A stretch of DNA of 64,000 nt from Capitulum mitella (GCA_030062745.1 CP099841.1:1488001-1552000), one strand, 5' to 3'; shown: positions 34,520-45,924, numbered from the stretch's first letter. Notes: generated by a model not told the origin, from the letters alone. A program made the numbers and translations.

Positions 34520-35260
34520 CAGGTCTCATTGTCATGAGAGGCCAATGTCGACTACCTATGACCTCACCCAAGGCCATCATTGGTCACATTTGATGACCAT
34601 TATTTCTTTAAATACGTCGTCAAAATGCACGTTGTGACAGTCACTTGAAGACTTTTTGGTGCACGCATGAATATTCATCGGCACATTAGTGTGATCATAA
34701 TGTCAAGACAGGTCACTGTTTACTGCCCATAAGTTAACCGAAGGACATGATAGCTAAAATTTTACAACCAGGATTTTTTTCAAATGTGGTTGCAATGTGC
34801 ACGTTGCGACAGCCGTCTTAAGGCTTTCCGGTGCGCGTATAAATATTCATGGATATTTAACTGTGATCACTCTGTCATGAGAGGTCAATGCCTATCAGGC
34901 GCGTAGCCAGGATTTTCCTCGGGGGAGGGTCAGATGTCAAATTTTGTCATATGCCGCTGGAATTGTGTTTATAAGAATTTTAACTTTATTTATAGGACCT
35001 TTTTATAGGAAGGAGCAGCAAATTTATGTAACTGGCATCATATTTAACCCACAGGAATACTTATAATGTTTCCCTTTGCAACATATATATGATAACTATT
35101 CCGTATTCCTGCAAAATCGCCATGTATCTAGTGCAGACCGCTTGGCTCAGGGTGGCATGGCCCCATTCACCCCCTTGGCTACGTTCCTGATGCTTTTGAA
35201 CTTGCTAAGAGTCATTATAGACCAAATTTTACAATCACGATTCAAATTGACCTAGAAATT
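34520..35260. repeat. diverged tandem repeat of about 171 bp, split by a MITE
   Basis: Blocks 'tgcacgttgtgacagtcact ... atgaatattcat' near 34627 and 'tgcacgttgcgacagccgtc ... ataaatattcat' near 34798 are offset by about 171 bp. A third partial unit resumes right of the MITE at 35190 ('accaaattttacaatcacga'). Confidence 0.6.
34896..35189. mobile_element. hAT-like MITE, family A, copy 4
   Basis: CAGGCGCGTAGCCAGG ... CTTGGCTACGTTCCTG with flanking octamers ATGCCTAT (34888-34895) and ATGCTTTT (35190-35197), six of eight matching. The interior agrees with copy 1 over its length. It sits inside an older tandem repeat. Confidence 0.82.
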
Positions 35261-35329
35261 ATGTATCACGTACAACATCATGCCCAAAAAACAGTCTAAC
35301 CCCAATGGCTTTGCCAACGGGGGGCCAAA

Positions 35330-37680
35330 GGGGTCATGGCCCCCCTGGAGGCCAAGCGGGGCCCCCTGGCGGCCGAGCGGGCCGTCTTGGGGCCGAAGGC
35401 CCCAGTTCTTTGGATAGCGTGAGACGTCTCACACTGCCCAAAACAGACAATTGAATCAAAATAAGAATATTCTAAGCATTAAAGAAGTCTTAAAGAACCT
35501 AAAGAAAGCGTACTCCGAATGTGTAAGAATGAGTTGTGTGCTATAAAGAGAGGCCCGTAGTTTGAATGGGCGTTTAGGAGCCCCTGCTAGCTTGTCTGGC
35601 GAGGGCCCCCTGTGGGCCCAAAAAGGGCCCCTGTTAGCATCTGAAGGGACCACCCTTCCTCTCGGTCTGGAAGAAGGCCCCTGCTCCTGCATCCAGAGGT
35701 CGACAGGGATCCTTTACGGACGGATAGGTTCTGTAAAGGATGCCTATCTGCCTCTACAGACAGGCAGTGGCCCCCCTGGCCAACAGAGGCCCCTAAACGA
35801 TCATTCAGGGCCCCGTGCTTTCCGGTAAAGATGTCCCGCCGACCTGTAAGTTGCACCTGCCAGGCGGCAGGAACGCCTTTACAGGCGAGCATGGGCCCTG
35901 TTTACATTTCAGCAGGGCCCCTTGACAAACCGACAGTAATTTTAACCACATGGGGCCCCACAGATTACGAGGGCCAGGCGCACATCCAAAGGGGGAGTAA
36001 ATGGGGCGATCGCCCCCTCCCCCCGAGGCCTGAAAAGGGGACCCTGTCAGACTTAAAAGGAGCCTCGAAGGGCCCCGTATGAGCTTCACGGGGTCCCTAT
36101 AAGAACCTGTCTGACTCTTGATGCAGTCAGGGAGGCCTCCTGCAGAGTTAGATGACCTCTGAGACGCACAGGGGGCCCCTAAAGCTCCCAAACGGCTCCT
36201 GAGACCTCAGCAGGGCCCAACACGGCCAGAGTGTCCCTAAGACCGTCAGACTGCCCATAGGGCCCTGAGACGGCCAAGATGAGGACTGACTTCCCTAGGG
36301 CGCCCCTGTGAGTGAAAAGCTGAAGGTTCTTGATGTAGTCAGAGGGCCTCCGGGAGGGTTAATGAGACCCTGATACGGTAGATGGCCCCTAAGATGGAAA
36401 AGAAGAGCTCTTGAAACTCCTCAAGGCCCCCTGGGACCGGAAGGGGCCCCAAACACGGCAAAGGGTCCATAAGACCCCTAAAATTCCCAGAGAGCCGCCT
36501 GAGACGGAAAGAACTTGAGAGGGCGCCTAGCACTTCATAAGGAGACCCTGGCCAGCCAGATGGACCCTCTCAACGGGGATTAGTCGGTAACCTTCTCAAC
36601 CTCGAGATGAGCCACAAACGAACTACACCGTTTTCTTTTTGAAACCTTAAGAGGTTCTTGATGTTGTCAGGGGCCCCCGGAAGGGCCAGATAGTCTCTGA
36701 AATGGCAAGATGGGCCCGTACACGGCAGATGACCCCGGAGAACGCAAAAAAGCTCGCAAGGCCCCTGCGAACCAGAGACGATAAGACGGCCTCTGAGACG
36801 GTGTTTGGGTCTTATGGGGTCGCTGGACGGACAGAGGGTCCGAGTACAATAAGCGAGCTCCTGGCACAGGCAAGGTCCCACTGAGACTGCCAGTGAGGCC
36901 CCTGAAGCGCCAGCAAAAGCTCCTTGTTGCAGCTAGAGGGTCCTAAAAGACTACCAGATATACCTCATGTAACAGAGGAAGATCCCTGATACAGCCATGG
37001 GGACCACCGGAGACGTTCAGAGGGCCTATGACCCTGCACAGGGGCCCTGAAATTGTCAAAAGCTCTTTTGTAACAGTCAGAGAGCCCTTGGGATGCCAAA
37101 AATGCTTCTCAGAGACGATAAGAAGGGTACCCAGGACCACAGGGGTCCACTGAGACTGCTAGAGAGGGAACTTTGAGGCTGCTAACTAGAAGCTTATAGC
37201 AACAGAGGCCCCTGAGACGATCAGAGGGGCCCCTGAAACTACTAGACCTTGAGACGTCCAGACTGCTCCTGAAACGGCTAAAGGACCTGGAGGATTGCCA
37301 GAGGCGCCTTTGACACGGCAGAGAGAAACTTATAGAGGGCCTATTTTAGTGCCTGATGGGGTCATTCGACGGCAAAAACGTCCCAGGGACAACAGGGGAA
37401 ACCCGAGATGGCTTAAACGTCCTTGAAACTGCCAGATAGGTCCCTGAGGTGCCCCTGTCTTCCAAAGGAGGTGCCCCTGAAACTTCCGAAGGAGCGCCTG
37501 AGACGTCCCGCGGGATACGTGAAACTGTAAAAAGAACCTGAGAGCAGTATAAGGTCCTGGCACGGTAGACGGCCCGAGACCACCAAAAGTGGCCCTGTAA
37601 CTGCAAGAGGGAACTTAAAGTAAGCTGACAAAAAAAATCCCCAGAAGCTACGGCATGGGGGGACAAACGGGCTCCTGGAC
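35330..37680. repeat. 2.3-kb degenerate GGCCCC-rich array
   Basis: Hundreds of bases built from variants of 'agggcccctgagacggcaga' with spacing roughly 25-40 bp and strong divergence. GAGAC and CCCCTGA words recur throughout. Every open frame in it (35562-35892, 36570-36884, 37330-37787 and others) is a by-product, with overlapping frames on both strands. Related in composition, but not clearly in unit, to the array at 5740-7150. Confidence 0.75.
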
Positions 37681-37703
37681 CAGATACAGACAGAACATTT
37701 TAA

Positions 37704-38290
37704 CCCTATTCTCGACAGGGGGGCTCTATCCGTCCCCTCGCGTTTTTGCTTGCTAATTCCAGGGTTTTTTGACGAAGCTTCACGCAACTTGGTGACTTTT
37801 CCCAGCTTTTCTCTCTACGTACTGTGACAAAATTTCGAAATTCCATTTTGTTCAGGGGCGGAGCCAGGCAACGTTTTTTGGAAGAGTCTCAGGCCATTTT
37901 TGACCCTTTTGAGGATAAAAGGAAAATGACTGCCAAAAAGAACGTTTATAAGATAGAACTTAAAAGTCTGTATCGATGTATAGCTAAATAGTTGGGAAAT
38001 GTACGAACATAATTTTGTTCATCTGAAGGCACTTTACATGGTCAGTTCAAGGTCAAAAGTCAAAATTTGATTTTATAGTAGTCATTTCCGTGCTTTTTTC
38101 AAATGCCAAACTGTGTATGACGTAGACGTATGCCCTTTACTTGTGTATTAAGTTTCAGCTTGATATCAGGTCGGGTCACGGAGTTATGACCTAAAATGTC
38201 AGTGCGCGTACCCTGTATCACAATAGCCGTAAAGTGGAATTTTTGAAATAGAGTGAATTCAAATGATTGAAAACATTTTCAGATAATCTT
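37704..38290. mobile_element. family P1 TTAA element, copy 2 (truncated)
   Basis: Starts CCCTATTCTCGACAGGGGGG right after TTAA (37700-37703) and follows the 39070 copy through 'ttgaaatagagtgaattcaaatgattg' before similarity stops near 38290. The right half is missing. Confidence 0.8.
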
Positions 38291-38299
38291 ATATGTACA

Positions 38300-39065
38300 G
38301 GAGACCATTCGAATGATCTGTATTTCGAATGTGTGGAGCTGGATGTTAATGGATGGAGCTGGATTCTGGCTGGATGATTGAAAATTGTGGAGGTGGATTG
38401 TGGGCTAGGATGTCAAGAGCGTCCCGAAACTTTTATCAATGTTTAGTTGGAGTTCCTACAAACATTCTACCTAAATATGCTGCTGGTGTCCAGTAAGTTA
38501 AACCGTGAATAGCTGCAAGACAGACAACTGAGACTTGAGGCGCTCTGGAACAGAAACGACGAATCAAATTTTCGTTGCAATGAACCCACTTCAGAGACTT
38601 AAATGCAGCCATGCGTGGTCAAAAATCGCCACCGGGTTGTCTAACAAGGCAGCTGGAGATGTCATGTTAGGGAGAGAGCCAGGATTTTTTCCGGCAAACA
38701 TTGCATTCAATTACATTCGATGGCGTTCTTGCTTTGGTGTCGATTTTTCAAAAAAGCCTGCCTCTGATCATGCCGTAGCTCCAAATGGAAACATTTTTTT
38801 GTTCACTGACTTAAAAAATAACACGTAGATGCAATGAGACAAAAATGTAGCTCGCTGAGACCTCAAACTATTTTAGGTGGAGTACCTCGCGGGCTGGTGT
38901 GGACCCACGGCTACGCTGGACAAGAACGTGCGCTATGTGATGAGGCAGCTTATCACAAACGATTTATCAGGGAAGCTGTCTCTGACAGGAAGACAACAAG
39001 GAGAGCCTGGGGTACACGAGGCTGTTCGGTGCTATCTCTGGTGAGTGACATCTGCAGAATACTGT
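38300..39065. other. no gene recognised between two P1 elements
   Basis: Frames at 38535-38828 and 38834-39142 have no recognisable domain or splice context. An 11-bp near-palindrome 'ccattcgaatgat' marks the break of the truncated P1 copy. Confidence 0.4.
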
Positions 39066-39069
39066 TTAA

Positions 39070-40278
39070 CCCTATTCCCGGCAGGGGGGGGCTGAATCCG
39101 CCCCCCCTCAGGTTTTTTGCTTCCCAATTCCAGGCTTTTTAACGCAGCTTCACGAAATTTAGTCACTTTTCCTAGCTATTCCTTCTACGCGCTGTGACAA
39201 AATTTCACAATTCTACTTTGCTGAGGAGCGGAGCCAGGCAACATTTTTGGGAGGCACCTCAAGTGATTTTTAGCCATGTTGAGGGTAAATGAAAAATGTC
39301 TGCCAAAAACAGAGCTTTTAAGATAGAACTAAAAAACTTATATGGATGTATAGCTAAATAATTGGGCAATGTGCACACAACATTTCGTTTATCTGAGGTC
39401 ATTTTACAAGGTCAGGTCAAGGTCAAAAGACAAAATTTGTTTTTTTTGCAATAATTTCGGCGCCGTTTTTTCAAATACCAAACCCGAAATATATATGACG
39501 TAGAAGGGTGCCCTCTACTTGTGTATCAAGTTTCAGCTTGATATCTGGTCGGGTCACGGAGCTATGACCTAAAATGTCACTGCGCATACCCTATATCGCA
39601 ATACCCATAAAATGAAATTTTTGAAATAGAGTGAATTCAAATGATTGAAAACGTTTACAGATAATACCAAATGCAGACGAAATCATTCCAACCGACCCCA
39701 AGGTCACTGGAAGTCATTTAAGGTCAAAGGTCACAAGTTCACCTGAAGAACGTGTGACCATGACAGTTTCCCCTTTTTCATGTCCCTGGCACCGCCTATG
39801 CTAACATTATACAAACATTGTAATGCGATTTTTACTTCTTTAGCATAGCATGACTATCAGAAGCCAAAAAAGTGGTTTTACCTTTTTTGTTCATTCATTT
39901 GTTAGAAAACTAATCCTCCTATTTTTAAAACCCTGTGAACGCCCATGAATTTTCTCAAAATTTCAGATTTGTGCATCCATGGTAAAAGCCCTATTCATAA
40001 TCTCTCGATTCATGTCAGTTTCATTGAAATCGGTCCATAAACAACGGAGTTATGAGAAGTCCAAAAATACCCCTAATTTTTACATGTTTGCCCTCCAGTA
40101 TCCCTAAATTTCGAAATTTTGAAAATTTCTTTTTATAAAAATGTAGTTGACGTCACGGCAAATCGATTGCCGTTCGTTGCGATGAAATCGGACGAGTAGT
40201 TCTCGAGATCTCAGGGGGGGCGGAATCCGCCCCCCCTGCCTGGAATCGACCATACCGTCTAGCCCTCCGGGAATAGGG
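39070..40278. mobile_element. full-length family P1 TTAA element, copy 3 (opposite orientation)
   Basis: 1209 bp from CCCTATTCCCGG to CCGGGAATAGGG with TTAA at 39066-39069 and 40279-40282. It is the reverse complement of the 13690-14905 copy over its full length. Subterminal G-run/C-run inverted pairs lie at both ends. No open frame. Confidence 0.88.
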
Positions 40279-40289
40279 TTAACAAACGG

Positions 40290-41270
40290 GGACGGAGGCG
40301 GGAGAGGAGAGAGGAAAACAACGGCGTACCGGAGAGATTTTGGACCACTCGTGATTAGGCGGCCAGCGAGTCTCCAGTCAACCGTGGGGAAATAGGTTAT
40401 TTTTTACTTCCAGCCCTTTTTAGATGCATTTATGCTGTTCCAAGGTGCCGTGTTGTATACCGCCAAATATGATTTCAAATCATTATTGAATAAATGCAGG
40501 GCATACCTGCGTTTTTAGAGTCATGTGCAACTTTTTTTTTGTTTTCTTCTCAGCTGACCAGAACTGAGGACAACTGGCGGCTCAGTGTTCATCTCATTCT
40601 ATGATTTTCTAAGAAAATGTGCCGCCAAACCCAGACTTCACTGTGTATTTAGAGAAACGACATACAGATGTAAAAATAGCATGCCATTTTCCTCAGAAAC
40701 GCTTCGCCGGTCCAACGGCACCAGCGTTGACAAGGCGGCCGTCTCTAGAGCCACTGCAAAGTGGCTTTCGGGCAGCCGAGATCGAAATGGCCGAAGGCTG
40801 GAGCGGCTGCTCGCCACGCGTGCTGGGTCGGCACCGGCAGAGCCGACCCAGCACTGCCGACCCGGCACTGCCGCAGCCGACCCGGAGCCAACAGATGACA
40901 GAGACATCGCCAGGAACATGGAACACGAAGTTATGTTTGTAGATTTTTAAAATAGCATAGCGTATCAAGGCACAAGTGCCTTCACGGCACTCATCTGCGT
41001 TTTGTTTCTTAGCAGCAACGAACGCCATTTCTAGCTGTGTGTCTAGGTGTATCGAGTTTCGTGTGTGTGTGTGAGTGTGTGCGCATGGATGTGAAGAAAA
41101 TAAACGTTTGTGAATGGACTAAGCAAACTGTTTTGGTCGTTTGAATAATTCCGGGAATACATGTGACCTACGAGGATATTAATATAAAAGTACTGGTACC
41201 TTATTGAAGTACCTCGGCTGTGGTCGGGGCCCATCTGACCGGGCCTGAAAACCTGTTTATATTGTCACTG
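40290..41270. other. no confirmed gene; acceptor-like site at 40553 and AATAAA at 41098
   Basis: A strong polypyrimidine tract ends in CTTCTCAG at 40553 and an AATAAA lies near 41098 after a GT-rich stretch, which is suggestive of a terminal exon. The two longest frames (40585-40950, 40619-40942) each have an in-frame stop between the acceptor and their start, so I do not call a CDS. Confidence 0.3.
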
Positions 41271-41276
41271 GTATTG

Positions 41277-41720
41277 CCACACTTGAACTCGGGTTAGCCC
41301 AAGCACCGATCTGTGGCTTGCCCAACTAGAGCCTGCGTGGGCCCACAGTGAGCGGTCCATTCCATTGAGTGGCCGCGGCCTGGGATCAGGTTGGGTTATC
41401 AGGAGTAAGGTCGGTTTGTCCACATTTAAACTCGGGCTAGCCCAAGTACCCATCCGTGGTTTGCCCAAGGACAGCCTGCGTGGGCCCACAGTGAACGGAC
41501 CATTCGATTGGCTGGCCGCTGCCTGGGATCAAGTCGGGATATCCGGAGTAAGGTCAGTTCGTCCACAGTTGAACGCGGGTTAGCCCAAGTACCGATCTGT
41601 GGTTTGCCCAAGGACAACCTGCGTGGGCCCACAGTGAACTGCCCGTTCGATTGGACGCCCGCTGCCTGGGATCAGCTTGGGCCATCCGGAGTAAGGTTGG
41701 GTTTGACCATGCACAGCCCC
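41277..41720. repeat. 143-bp tandem repeat, 3 copies
   Basis: A unit containing 'gcctgcgtgggcccacagtg' recurs at 41331, 41474 and 41617, an exact 143-bp spacing. Each unit also holds 'gggttagcccaag' and 'gcctgggatcag'. A degenerate fourth part with shuffled pieces continues to about 41990. Confidence 0.9.
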
Positions 41721-41989
41721 TTCGGGTCCACACTACTCCTGCCGCGTTAAGGCATATCTCTGCCCCGGGATAACGGCGGCAAGCCCGTGCAGTGCTCGAG
41801 CACGCCCGAGCACAGATTGGGTTTGCCCGCTCGGGCTGAAATGTGGCTCCGTTTGGCGGTCAACTTGGTGCCTTGTGTCAAACGCCGACCTGACCCACAA
41901 CGCAGCGCGGGTTAGCCCGAACAGGCAGCGCGGGCTAGCCCGACCACGGCCCACGTGGGGCCACACCAAAATTGCTGGCTGGGTCCAAG

Positions 41990-42573
41990 TAACTCCAAGG
42001 TCACTGGAGTTCATGTAAGGTCAAAGGTCACAAGCTGATCTGAAGAACATGTGACCATGACAGCACCCCTTTTTCATGTCCCTGGCACCGCCTATGCTAA
42101 CATTATACAGACACTGTAATACGATTTGTACTTCTTTAGCATAACATGACTAGCAGAAGTCAAAAAAGCGTTTTTACCTTCTTTGTCCATTCAGTTGTTG
42201 AAAAATTATAATCGTTCTATTTTTGAAACCCTGTGAACGCCCATGAGTTTCCTCAAAATTTCAAATGTGTGTACCAATGGTAAAACTCCCATCCATAGTC
42301 TCTCGATTCATGCTAATTTCATTGAAATCGTTCTATAAACAACAGAGTTATGAGAAGTCCAAAAATACCCCCATGTTGACATTTTTGCCTTCCTGTGTCC
42401 ACCCCTTTCAAAATTATGGGAACTTATTTTTTAAAAATGTAGGTTTATACGTCATGGCAAATCGATTACCGTTTGTTGCGGTGAAATCGGATGCATGGTC
42501 CTCGAGATCTCAGGGGGCCGATTCCGCCCCCTGCCGGGAATGGGCCATACCGTCCATCCCTCCGGGAATAGGG
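41990..42573. mobile_element. family P1 TTAA element, copy 4 (5'-truncated)
   Basis: Matches the right half of copy 3 from 'ccaaggtcactgga' to the terminus CCGGGAATAGGG, followed by TTAA at 42574-42577. The left half was replaced by, or inserted beside, the 143-bp array. Confidence 0.85.
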
Positions 42574-42579
42574 TTAAAT

Positions 42580-43110
42580 GGGGGCAGGGACGGAACCGCC
42601 TAAAATTTCGCCGTCTTTGTCATATTTCGGCCACTTTGTTCTGAAACAAAGGGCAGAATTTTCTCAAATAAGGTAACGCTTTCGAAATTTTTTGGTTATT
42701 TTATATGGTAAAAGAGCAAAATTACATTATTTTTTCATATCTGAAGGGCAAAAAATGTGGGCCCTGCGCTGGACCATTCGCCTCCACTCCCCGGCCCGCC
42801 TTGGTGAAATCCTGGACCCCCATTGGTTACAGGGCCCCCTCGATCCGGTTTGGTCCCCAAGGCGGAATCCTGGCTATACTCCTGTCTCACCTTGAACTTA
42901 ACCGTGACCTTGGATGACCGTCTCTATTATTTGGTGTAAGTGGAGACTACAGACTGTCTAGAGAATGACAAAACATGCACAGTTCGCACTCCGGCTGCTT
43001 TGTTGAGTTGAAATCAAACGAGGTTGAAAAATTATCAGAAATTTTGTGGAATTACCCTGGTCTACAACCTCATATTTAACCATGATCCAAAAATCCTACA
43101 TTTATCGGGA
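42580..43110. other. repeat remnants, no gene recognised
   Basis: Contains the dispersed 'ttcggccactttgtt' motif (also near 1950 and 32240) and short unsupported frames at 42692-42917. Confidence 0.4.
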
Positions 43111-43112
43111 GC

Positions 43113-43359
43113 CAGGCACATAACTAGGATTTTCTCATGGCAGGGGGCAGATGTCAAATTTTGTCATGTGCCAACCAGCTGGTATATGATGGAATTTATA
43201 AGAAAACGCAACAATTTTATGCCGTTTTGCCTCGTATTTGATCCACAAGGGAAGCAGACATATGATCGCTTCTCTGCGTTCCTGCGAAATCGCTAGATAT
43301 CTAGTGAAGACCGCTTGACTGAGGTGGGTATGTCCCCATACCCCAGGACTATTTCGCTG
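43113..43359. mobile_element. hAT-like MITE, family A, copy 5 (old)
   Basis: CAGGCACATAACTAGG ... CAGGACTATTTCGCTG with family A interior ('agatgtcaaattttgtcatg', 'ctagtgaagaccgcttga'). Flanking octamers TCGGGAGC (43105-43112) and CCGGGGGC (43360-43367) match at six of eight positions. The most diverged copy. Confidence 0.7.
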
Positions 43360-43369
43360 CCGGGGGCAT

Positions 43370-44298
43370 GCGATATCGCGGATTGCCGATTATATCAGTG
43401 TAATTGTAATTGTAATCGGTCTTTTAGTTCAGGAGTTATTTTGCGGGGATATTTACCCCCACCTCCCCCCCACCTCCCAGCAAGTCGGAGGTGGCGCCAC
43501 AGTCCAGCACAACCGATTCCGTTTTCTTAAGAAAATGGAATCGAACGTTGCTTTATGTTACCAGGTCAAGGAACAAGAGCTCGTCCTTCCTGTATGATTT
43601 GGTATCTTTGTTAGGAAGTAGACGTTCGCGACGCTTCCGTTACGAAAATTGACGGATGCCCACAAAAGATGGCTTGATATCCCAGAAAGACAGAGAATAT
43701 CGGAAAGTACTAGGCGGTTGCCAGCGGCTCCAAAGCTTGCTGTTTCTGCTTTGATCCTTGAGTACAGAAGGTGCGGTGTTCCAAATGGGCGTCCCACTAT
43801 GATGGTTGTGTGCCATTGCCTTTCACTCTGTGTACTGTTTTGAGGCATGATGACTGTTTTTTTTTTTGTTTGCGTCCTTTTTTTGCTGTCCATCAGCGCG
43901 CATCAAATCTTCTCGTTGTAAACCACAGAAGCTGAATTATTTGGCAAGGTGTGTGTCAACACCATGTCAACAAGATTTTGCCAAAATTTTCCATAGTTTA
44001 CAGCAGACCAAAGATAGATTGATCGAGTAGTGAAAATTTGATAGGTCAAAGTCCATGCATTCATGCTGTGATCATAGTATTAAAGATAACATGTAATGTA
44101 CTCAGCATCATTTAAGCAGATTTATGACTGGGCTGTCATTTGTCAAGCCATTTTTGGCTGTTATGTGATCTGAGGTAACAGATGTTTTGGTGTATGTTGT
44201 AATATAGTTATATGATATGATATTGTGTTTAGGTTAAACCTGTTATATGTTGTGTCAGATATTGTACAAAAACATTTTTGTTCCAGAACACTGCAGAG
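43370..44298. other. 5' flank of DAZAP2, no other gene recognised
   Basis: No CpG island or TATA box precedes the DAZAP2 ATG. Frames at 43558-43893 and 43649-43843 overlap on opposite strands without support. The DAZAP2 start site cannot be placed from sequence alone. Confidence 0.4.
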
Positions 44299-44317
44299 AT
44301 GTCCCAGAAAAAGAAAG
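44299..44317 (+). CDS. DAZAP2: DAZ-associated protein 2, coding exon 1
   Basis: The ATG at 44299 gives MSQKKK and one base of the next glycine codon before a GTAAAA donor (44318). The human gene has the same design: a very short first coding exon (MNSK) ending in phase 1 inside a glycine codon. The four exons (44299-44317, 45925-46028, 46678-46869, 47144-47326) splice in frame to 165 residues, close to the 168 of human DAZAP2. DAZAP2 (PRTB) is a small proline/tyrosine-rich adaptor in nucleus and cytoplasm that binds WW-domain ubiquitin ligases through PPxY motifs and takes part in stress-granule, Wnt/TCF and p53-kinase regulation in vertebrates; its role in invertebrates is little known. The exon is short, so its identity rests on the phase and the shared splice position. 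Confidence 0.75.
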
Positions 44318-44432
44318 GTAAAAATGGCATTTTGGTATTCCCTTTGCATTTGGATAAAAAATTTCTCCTGGGCATCAGGATTCTTGTTTGCATCCAATTG
44401 CAAGGGTGCTTTGTTGCCACCTGCATTTCATT

Positions 44433-44809
44433 GGTAATCCTTTAGAAGCGCGCGCCATAAACCAAGCACACTGGATGACACATATACGGCGCGCGTGGCA
44501 AAAGGAGACGTCAGCTGTTGTAAGAAACAACAATATTATGCACTGGAGCTCCAGGTCGTGGATCACCTACTATTCGCTAACCTAACCTGACCTAACCTAA
44601 CCTAACCTAACGTTACCTAACCTAACCTAACCTAACCTAACCTAACCTACTGTGTAAAACAAGAGCGCATAGTAGGTGATCTACGACTTTGAGCTCCAGT
44701 GCATAATGTTGTTGTTTCTTGCAACAGCTGACGTCTCCTTTTGCCATGCGCGCCGTATATGTGTCATCCAGTGTGCTTGGTTTATGGCGTGCGCTTCTAA
44801 AGGATTGCC
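44433..44809. mobile_element. 377-bp foldback element with telomeric-repeat core in DAZAP2 intron 1
   Basis: Left arm 44433-44577 and right arm 44665-44809 are 145-bp inverted repeats with only a handful of mismatches, starting GGTAATCC and ending GGATTGCC. Perfect 9-bp direct repeats CATTTCATT flank it (44424-44432 and 44810-44818). The 87-bp loop is 14 head-to-tail pentamers of CCTAA type (44581-44650, 11 perfect) plus 14 unique bases. Long inverted repeats with a 9-bp duplication and GG...CC ends fit a Mutator-like (MULE) non-autonomous element. The element lies 115 bp after the exon 1 donor. Confidence 0.9.
44581..44650. repeat. interstitial (CCTAA)n / (TTAGG)n telomere-type tract
   Basis: Fourteen pentamers, of which CCTGA, CGTTA and CCTAC are the only variants. 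TTAGG is the ancestral arthropod telomere repeat. Here it is the loop of the foldback element and not a chromosome end. Confidence 0.95.
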
Positions 44810-44819
44810 CATTTCATTT

Positions 44820-45924
44820 GCATCCTGAACAAGATAGAGTGGAAAATAAGAGACAAGTAAGTAGCTTGTTTCTGATTCAAAATCACACCTGTTTTTTCCT
44901 CTTCAGATTATGTAATAGCCTGTTAGGCTACATCAACAGAGAATATCTCAATATTTGCCATTTTAGGTGCTATTATATCAACTGCACAACATTGCAGCTA
45001 TCCAGCCATGCTTTGCAGACATCTGGCTTCCATATTCATCAGTTGTAGTCAGTGAATTTTTTTTTGTTGATGAGGTCATTGTGGTCAACATTAGGTCAGT
45101 GGATAGTCAGGTACCATGGTTGCCCAGTACTATGTTGTTAATGCCAGAAATGTTGGTTGATTACCATAGACTATTGCTCTGACCACTGCAAATGGACTGA
45201 ATAATTCTGATCACTAAAATCAGTGACCAAGTACAACCCCACCACTAGATTAAACCCATTTTGAGATCACCTTAAGCCATTGACCTGGTGTTACCATGCA
45301 AAGTTTAGTGACCTGTCAAACCCTGATATGTTATCAAGCATCATAGCAAGCAAAAGTATCAAACATCCAAATAGACCTGCATCCAGAAACTGGCCCCATA
45401 CTATAAAACTGTCAAAATGATCTCATCAAAACTGATAACATATCCACCACTCTTAAAGAAGAGAGCAAAAGTGGCTCAGATATAGAAAAACAGTTTGCAA
45501 GCCCTGGAGAATGACATCATAATGCAATAACCTAACATAATGTAGTACTGTGTTTGTTGGAAAGATGTGGTAAGGATGTAAGGTCAGCTGATGCAAATTT
45601 TTGTCTGTTAACTCTTGCCATTCTCTGGCAGTATAAGACTTTATGAGAATAGCAACCACCTCCTCTACTGGTATCTGGTGAGGCTTAAGGGATGAAAATG
45701 GTGGAATGAAGGGCTATGGAAAGTGGCAGATTAAATTGAGGTAGCTTCCAGTTACCAGTAAATTTGAATGTAGCCATGTGCATTTGCAAGGTATTGTGTA
45801 CATGTAAATAAGGATGCATTTGAACTGAAGTACTGTGACTTTTGTACATTTTTTTTTTGGTCTTACTCAGGCCACTCTAAAAGTTTATGCTCTGCAACAC
45901 CAGATTACAAATGTTCTGTTTCAG
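44820..45924. other. remainder of DAZAP2 intron 1
   Basis: AT-rich, no exon recognised. The acceptor before exon 2 reads ATGTTCTGTTTCAG. Confidence 0.6.

Noticed and set aside
35562..37787. numerous 60-130-residue frames on both strands
   Set aside because: By-products of the GGCCCC-rich degenerate array with overlapping frames and no domain.
40553..41120. possible terminal exon with strong acceptor and AATAAA
   Set aside because: Both long frames are separated from the acceptor by in-frame stops, so no coding exon can be supported.
44581..44650. chromosome end or fusion scar
   Set aside because: The telomere-type tract is enclosed in symmetrical 145-bp inverted repeats with a 9-bp target duplication, which fits a mobile element better.
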